Below, piece after piece: positions 60,911 through 64,000 of a DNA stretch of 64,000 nucleotides. Within the stretch, counting starts at the first letter, position 1, and every line of letters begins with the position of its first letter. The notes below the pieces were generated by a model. The model made no database searches. It was not told the DNA's origin and saw only the letters and a program-made list of their open reading frames with translations. A program made the translations under genes and the position numbers. The stretch covers positions 1 to 64,000 of the forward strand of contig DAOPJM010000005.1 of the NCBI GenBank assembly GCA_035399665.1, given 5' to 3'. Source of the DNA: DAOPJM01 sp035399665 (lineage in GTDB: Bacteria; Bacillota; Clostridia; Christensenellales; CAG-138).

Positions 60911-61547
60911 GATTGCTCCGTCGCTGCTGTCAGCTGACTTCTCCCGCATGGGTGAGGGGCTTGACAAGGTTGCCAAAGCGGGTGCGGATATGATACATCT
61001 GGACGTCATGGACGGCAGCTTCGTGCCGAACATCACCTTTGGACCGGGCATGGTCAAGGCGTTGAGACGCTATTCCGCCCTGCCCTTTGACGTGCATCTT
61101 ATGGTGGATCGCCCGTCGGAATGGATAGAGCCTTTCATCAAGGCGGGCGCGGACATAGTGACCTTCCATGTGGAGGCCGAGAGGCACATTCAGCGTCAGC
61201 TTGCAAGGATACATGAGCTTGGGGCAAAGAGCGGATTGGTTCTGAACCCCGCGACGCCCTTGGAAAGCTGCCTTTGCTCGCTGCCCTACTGCGACATGGT
61301 GCTTTTGATGAGCGTCAATCCGGGCTTTGGGGGACAGAAGTTCATTCCTGAGGTGTTGGAGAAGATAAGCCTGCTGCGCCGCTATGCTAAGGAACGCGGT
61401 CTTGAGCTGGACATTGAGGTGGATGGCGGAGTGAACGCCGAGACCGCCGCGCTGTGCCGTGAGGCGGGCGCGAACGTGCTTGTCGCGGGCAACGCTGTGT
61501 TCTCCGCGAAGGATATGGCAAAGGCCATAGCCGAACTCAGGGGGTAG
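60903..61547 (+). CDS. rpe: Ribulose-phosphate 3-epimerase
   Basis: This 214-residue TIM-barrel enzyme interconverts ribulose 5-phosphate and xylulose 5-phosphate. IAPSLLSADFSRMGE, MIHLDVMDGSFVPNITFGP, FDVHLMVD, MSVNPGFGGQKFI and EVDGGVN carry the family's metal and catalytic residues. It closes the operon; thiN, which often follows, is absent because convergent thrS lies next. Confidence 0.96.
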   Translation: MIKIAPSLLSADFSRMGEGLDKVAKAGADMIHLDVMDGSFVPNITFGPGMVKALRRYSALPFDVHLMVDRPSEWIEPFIKAGADIVTFHVEAERHIQRQLARIHELGAKSGLVLNPATPLESCLCSLPYCDMVLLMSVNPGFGGQKFIPEVLEKISLLRRYAKERGLELDIEVDGGVNAETAALCREAGANVLVAGNAVFSAKDMAKAIAELRG

Positions 61548-61578
61548 GGGAGTACAGTACAATAATATACGCATACAA

Positions 61579-61607
61579 AAAGCCGCTGCCATTATGACAG
61601 CGGCTTA
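61579..61607. terminator. Bidirectional terminator between rpe and thrS
   Basis: AAGCCGCTG/CAGCGGCTT with a 9-nt loop, preceded by a run of A and followed by ATTTGAC. It serves both convergent operons. Confidence 0.85.
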
Positions 61608-61622
61608 TTTGACTAAGTCGTC

Positions 61623-63560
61623 TTACTTTGCGCGGGTCGCTGTCTCAACGAGCAGCTTGGAGATGAACTCCTCAAGCGTGGTGTCGCCCAAGTCGCCGTC
61701 TTTTCTGGAGCGCACGGTGATGTGTCCCGCTTCGACCTCCTTGTCGCCGAGTACTATCATATACGGGATTTTCTGCATCTGCGCCTCACGAATCTTGAAG
61801 CCTATCTTCTCGTTCCTAAGATCGCATTCGACCCTTATGCCGACGTTCTCCAACGCCTTTTGCACCGCAGCCGCCCTTTCTGCCGCACGGTCGGTGATGG
61901 GCATAACCTTGACCTGTACGGGGGCAAGCCAGGTCGGGAACGCGCCCGCGTACTTCTCTATCAGCAGGGCAAGGGTGCGCTCGTAGCAGCCCAAGGAGGT
62001 GCGGTGCAGCACCACGGGGTATTTTTTGGAGCCGTCCGCATCGGTATAGACCATGCCGAAGCGTTCCGCAAGCTGGAAGTCAATCTGTATGGTGATAAGG
62101 GTGTCCTCCTTGCCGTGGACGTTCTTCATCTGCACGTCAAGCTTAGGTCCGTAGAACGCGGCCTCGCCGTCAGCTTCAACGTATTCGACGCCGAGATCGT
62201 TTAGGATGTGGCGCATAACGTCCTGAGTATGCTCCCAGTCCGCCTTGTTGCCGATATACTTGGCGGTGTCGTTCTCATCCCACTTGGAGAAGCGGTAGCT
62301 TACATCTTCTGTGAAGCCCATGGTGTCGATGAAGTACTTGGCCAAATCGAGACAGCCCTTGAACTCCTCCTCGACCTGATCGGGACGGCAGGCCAAATGC
62401 CCCTCGGAGATGGTGAACTGTCTCACACGGATAAGCCCGTGCATCTCACCGCTGGACTCGTTACGGAATAGGGTGGAAGTCTCGTTGTACCTTAGCGGCA
62501 GATCGCGATAGGAGCGGGGACGGTTGAGGTAGGCTTGGAATTGGAACGGGCAGGTCATGGGACGCAGCGCAAAGACCTCGGCCTTCTCATCGTCGGGATC
62601 GCCGATGATGAACATACTGTCGCGATAGTGGTCCCAATGTCCGGAAATCTTGTAAAGCTCACGCTTTGCCATGAACGGGGTTTTGGTCAGAAGATAGCCG
62701 CGCTTCTGCTCCTCGTCCTCGACGAAACGCTGAAGAAGCTGTACAACCCTTGCGCCCTTGGGCAGCAGTATGGGCAGACCCTGACCTATCACGTCAACCG
62801 TGGTGAACAGCTCAAGCTCGCGCCCTAAGCGGTTGTGGTCGCGCTTTTTCGCTTCCTCAAGCTTGGTGAGATAAGCGTCCAAGTCGGGCTTCTTCTCGAA
62901 TATTGTGCCGTAAATACGTTGCAGCATCTTGTTCTTTTCGGAGCCGCGCCAGTACGCGCCCGCGATACTGAGCAGCTTGAAATGGCGTATCTTGGCGGTG
63001 GAAGCGACGTGAGGGCCTGCGCAGAGGTCTACAAAGTCGCCCTGACGGTAGAAGCTGATTACGGCGTCCTCGGGCAGATCCGAAATAAGCTCATATTTGT
63101 AGTTTTCGCCGCGCTCCTGCTCATAGGCCAAGGCCTCGGCTCTGGGCAGCTCAAAGCGCTCCAGTTTGAGGTTCTCGTTGGCAATGCGCTCCATCTCCTT
63201 CTCGATGCGCTTCAGGTCGTCACCGGTGAGGGATTCGGGCATATCAAAGTCGTAGTAGAAGCCGTTCTCGATGGCGGGGCCGATGGCAAGCTTGGCGTCG
63301 GGGAACAGACGCTTGACCGCCTGCGCCATGACGTGCGAGGCGGTGTGCCGCAAAGCCCATCTGCCGCCCTCATCGTCGAAGGTTAGGAATTTGACGTTAT
63401 GCTCTCCGAAAAGGGGGCGGAAAGCGTCGCTGTTCTTGCCGTCGATCTCGGCGGACAGGGTGGCCTTGCCGAGCTTTTGAGATATGGCCTGCGCCGCTTC
63501 AAGCGCGCTGAGGCCGTCCGCGAACTCGCGTGAGGAACCGTCGGGAAAATGCAGTATCAT
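61623..63560 (-). CDS. thrS: Threonyl-tRNA synthetase
   Basis: This 645-residue class II synthetase is full length: TGS domain (1-60), editing domain with HTASH and GPHVAS (about 75-225), catalytic core (about 240-535) with RPMTCPF (zinc Cys), LPLRYNETSTLFRNE and the class II motifs, and the anticodon domain (about 540-645). The zinc-site His lies in TISEGHLACRPDQ. GGAGGTAATAAC precedes the ATG. A T-box leader controls it. Confidence 0.96.
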   Translation of the reverse strand: MILHFPDGSSREFADGLSALEAAQAISQKLGKATLSAEIDGKNSDAFRPLFGEHNVKFLTFDDEGGRWALRHTASHVMAQAVKRLFPDAKLAIGPAIENGFYYDFDMPESLTGDDLKRIEKEMERIANENLKLERFELPRAEALAYEQERGENYKYELISDLPEDAVISFYRQGDFVDLCAGPHVASTAKIRHFKLLSIAGAYWRGSEKNKMLQRIYGTIFEKKPDLDAYLTKLEEAKKRDHNRLGRELELFTTVDVIGQGLPILLPKGARVVQLLQRFVEDEEQKRGYLLTKTPFMAKRELYKISGHWDHYRDSMFIIGDPDDEKAEVFALRPMTCPFQFQAYLNRPRSYRDLPLRYNETSTLFRNESSGEMHGLIRVRQFTISEGHLACRPDQVEEEFKGCLDLAKYFIDTMGFTEDVSYRFSKWDENDTAKYIGNKADWEHTQDVMRHILNDLGVEYVEADGEAAFYGPKLDVQMKNVHGKEDTLITIQIDFQLAERFGMVYTDADGSKKYPVVLHRTSLGCYERTLALLIEKYAGAFPTWLAPVQVKVMPITDRAAERAAAVQKALENVGIRVECDLRNEKIGFKIREAQMQKIPYMIVLGDKEVEAGHITVRSRKDGDLGDTTLEEFISKLLVETATRAK

Positions 63561-63591
63561 GTTATTACCTCCATAAAATTACCTTGAACAG

Positions 63592-63797
63592 AAAAAGTCC
63601 CCTGCTAATTCGCAAGGGACGTATATAACGTGGTTCCACCCAAGGTTTGTACTCTTTCATGCTGTAACGGGCATACCCGTTTGCATCGTCGGGCGGTACC
63701 GCGAGGGCTGTTGCTTGGGGAGGCTTTCAGCCATGACCTCCGTCTCTTTTGTAAGCATAAACGCCAACGCGACTTGTTCCGAGTCGTCTGCAAAACT
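63592..63797 (-). promoter_or_regulatory. T-box leader of thrS
   Basis: On the minus strand the invariant T-box GGGTGGAACCACG lies at 63629-63641. It is followed by the terminator GTCCCTTGC/GCAGGGGAC (63597-63620) and TTTTT (63592-63596). Upstream helices extend to the start site near 63797. Uncharged tRNA-Thr should favour the antiterminator and raise thrS expression. I did not assign the specifier codon with confidence. Confidence 0.92.
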
Positions 63798-63803
63798 GTA
63801 ATT

Positions 63804-63831
63804 ATTATACTCCGCTTTGCGCCTTTGTCAA
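63804..63831 (-). promoter_or_regulatory. thrS promoter
   Basis: On the minus strand perfect TTGACA (63826-63831) and TATAAT (63804-63809), 16 bp apart. Confidence 0.85.
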
Positions 63832-63918
63832 GGGCTTTGGATGGAAAATTCACCACAACCCTGAAAATGAGTCACAGCCGTTTACACGCCTGTTCGGTAT
63901 TCAAAAATGAAGTCCAAT

Positions 63919-64000
63919 TGTCATCCTGAGCCATAGGCGAAGGATCTTNNNNNNNNNNNNNNNNNNNNNNNNNNNNNNNNNNNNNNNNNNNNNNNNNNNN
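63919..64000 (+). repeat. Truncated dispersed repeat copy running into the end gap
   Basis: The head ttgtcatcctgagccataggcgaaggatctt matches the copies at 17150 and 17230. It is cut at 63948, and 63949-64000 are N. The stretch 63832-63918 shows nothing I can support. Confidence 0.75.

Overview
The window looks like a scaffold of an uncultured Clostridia-type Bacillota (Firmicutes), most likely a metagenome assembly. Reasons: sporulation-linked genes (ytfJ/GerW, a DacF-type carboxypeptidase), the Firmicutes cluster def-fmt-rsmB-rlmN-stp-prkC-rsgA-rpe, a T-box leader on thrS, a zinc-ribbon L28, an anaerobe-type hybrid-cluster protein, frequent TTG/GTG starts behind strong GGAGG ribosome binding sites, and ordinary sigma-A promoters. 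Most genes are visibly G+C-rich. Two runs of N (17528-17627 and 63949-64000) mark assembly gaps, and repeats lie at or near both. I see no rRNA, tRNA, CRISPR array, integrase or transposase.

Layout. 0.1-3.0 kb: an XRE/TPR-like regulator coupled to an ABC exporter (minus). 3.2-6.1 kb: a sporulation/cell-wall operon (DUF2953-ytfJ-dacF-rsuA/rluB type pseudouridine synthase, minus). 6.2-8.3 kb: M32 carboxypeptidase and a P-loop kinase. 8.4-11.7 kb: a cobalamin-riboswitch-controlled btuF-btuC-btuD uptake operon with a hairpin between btuF and btuC. 11.8-13.9 kb: gene remnants, then an A+T-rich AlkD/OsmC-like/unknown module that looks foreign. 14.0-17.2 kb: hcp plus a ferredoxin, divergent from a Crp/Fnr regulator, with a perfect 16-bp palindrome between them. 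17.1-17.8 kb: dispersed repeats, the first gap and a 22-bp tandem array. 17.9-22.7 kb: an NlpC/P60 wall hydrolase, a zinc-ribbon/repeat membrane protein and a coiled-coil protein. 22.7-30.5 kb: coaD, rsmD, alr, tatD, vanW, trmL, rpmB, an rRNA methyltransferase and a metallophosphoesterase. 30.7-38.6 kb: a transporter with a large loop insertion, a DUF4003-like protein, M29 aminopeptidase, NlpC/P60, an FGGY kinase, GNAT and a DUF624-like protein. 38.7-42.2 kb: a two-component system and a lipoprotein. 42.4-42.6 kb: an apparent free-standing structured small RNA (minus). 42.9-52.4 kb: ABC-F, glycerate kinase with an extra N-terminal region, a second metallophosphoesterase, a GH2 glycosidase, an MFS transporter and an alpha/beta hydrolase. 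52.4-54.0 kb: a compact three-gene unit of two tandem homologous small proteins and a membrane-bound HTH/LiaF-like regulator. 54.0-61.5 kb: the translation/Ser-Thr kinase operon. 61.6-63.8 kb: thrS with its T-box leader.

The strongest candidates for something undescribed are the tandem 47- and 49-residue proteins ahead of the LiaF-like regulator (52464-53876), together with four diverged 32-bp repeat units upstream, and the promoter-to-terminator structured RNA at 42411-42619. Smaller leads are the glycerate kinase N-terminal region, the transporter loop insertion, the HAMP-less histidine kinase with its lipoprotein partner, and apparently leaderless promoters.
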